Shown piece by piece: positions 63,748 through 64,000 of a stretch of DNA of 64,000 nt. The notes under the pieces were generated by a model. The model worked only from the letters and a program-made list of their open reading frames with translations, was not told where the DNA came from and did no database searches. The DNA comes from DAONJL01 sp035405645 [NCBI: bacterium] (GTDB lineage: Bacteria; JAGOBX01; DAONJL01): the NCBI GenBank assembly GCA_035405645.1, contig DAONJL010000001.1, positions 81,786 to 145,785 of the forward strand, written 5' to 3'. The position numbers were made by a program, and so were the translations under genes. Numbering within the stretch: position 1 is the stretch's first letter; each line of letters opens with the position of its first letter.

Positions 63748-64000
63748 AATATTACCTCCTGATAATAATATTTAATGGATAAAACAGAAACAAATAAAAT
63801 AGGTATAGTTTCCATTTTATCGATTTAATTATTTTCTTTTTTCTTAAATTTTTAAAAAATAAAAACTATATCACCCCCTTTTAAATTTTTTAATTTATAA
63901 AAAATATGGTTCATAAAAAATAAAGCCCCCACATCAAAATAAGATAATGTGATTAAACTTAAAAAGAATAAGATTTTTAGAAATGAGAAAGAAGAAAAAT
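63748..64000 (-). other. Upstream region of the chemosensory cluster
   Basis: 253 bases to the window end. An ATCGATAA box (near 63817-63824, minus strand) matches 6 of 8 bases of a FliA -10, but no well-spaced TAAA partner is seen. An AAAAGGGGGTGATAT ribosome-binding-like sequence near 63880 has no start codon after it and lies inside a 20-codon frame (63852-63914). The cluster promoter is not located with confidence. Confidence 0.35.

Noticed and set aside
63811-63860. FliA promoter for the chemosensory cluster
   Set aside because: The -10-like ATCGATAA is fair, but the nearest TAAG is 18 bases away and no TAAA sits at the expected spacing.

Overview
This is a very AT-rich window (about a quarter G+C by eye) from a bacterium that appears to be flagellated, diderm and anaerobic. 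The evidence is: flagellar hook-junction genes flgK, flgL and flgN behind a good sigma-28-type promoter; a predicted outer-membrane barrel, lipoproteins and LspA; and the acetyl-CoA synthase/corrinoid protein genes acsB, acsD and acsC of the Wood-Ljungdahl pathway. I cannot name the phylum. No rRNA, tRNA, CRISPR array or intact transposase was seen.

Layout. 1-2843 (-): a PhnD-like binding lipoprotein translationally coupled to a membrane kinase-like sensor that runs off the left edge. 2971-10472 (-): one long operon, nucleotide-sugar dehydrogenase - acsB - acsD - acsC - GAF/degenerate GGDEF protein - lspA. 10567-12880 (-): mtgA, a small lipoprotein and an adenosine deaminase. 13006-21117 (+): a TolB-like propeller, a giant secreted amidase/lamin-tail/phospholipase-D/helix-hairpin-helix fusion, apbE, a receiver-HEAT protein, a divergent flagellin homologue and an esterase-like protein without its serine. 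21105-23347 (-): lemA and an M48-like pseudopeptidase. 23509-27874 (+): cheV, a DHH phosphoesterase, a GAF histidine kinase and a transglutaminase-like protein. 27877-30654 (-): trkA-trkH potassium uptake. 31088-35786 (-): flgN-flgK-flgL. 35787-36516: a gene-free stretch with GC-rich patches and repeats. 36517-41759 (+): an MFS permease, then a barrel/TPR/LysM-M23 envelope cluster. 42230-46786 (+): a BMP-type nucleoside ABC transporter. 47199-47630 (+): a small unknown protein.

47731-63747 (-) is the outstanding region: a 16-kb, 12-gene chemosensory cluster. In transcription order it encodes a soluble receptor with two MCP signalling tips, a triple-CheW scaffold, a receiver-histidine kinase, a receiver, a second CheA, a receiver-PAS-histidine kinase, a receiver, a HEAT-repeat protein, a CheY, a double-Hpt CheA, CheB and CheR. 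With two CheAs, two ordinary histidine kinases and duplicated signalling parts in one run, it does not look like a standard flagellar chemotaxis operon and is my best candidate for an undescribed system. CheV, the receiver-HEAT protein and the GAF kinase elsewhere in the window may feed into it.

Several proteins keep a family fold but have lost catalytic residues: the M48 peptidase, the esterase, the GGDEF protein, the transglutaminase and the PhnD-linked kinase. Promoters are easy to see as TTGACA-N16-18-TATAAT-like pairs, and a few lie so close to the start codon that the mRNAs may be leaderless.
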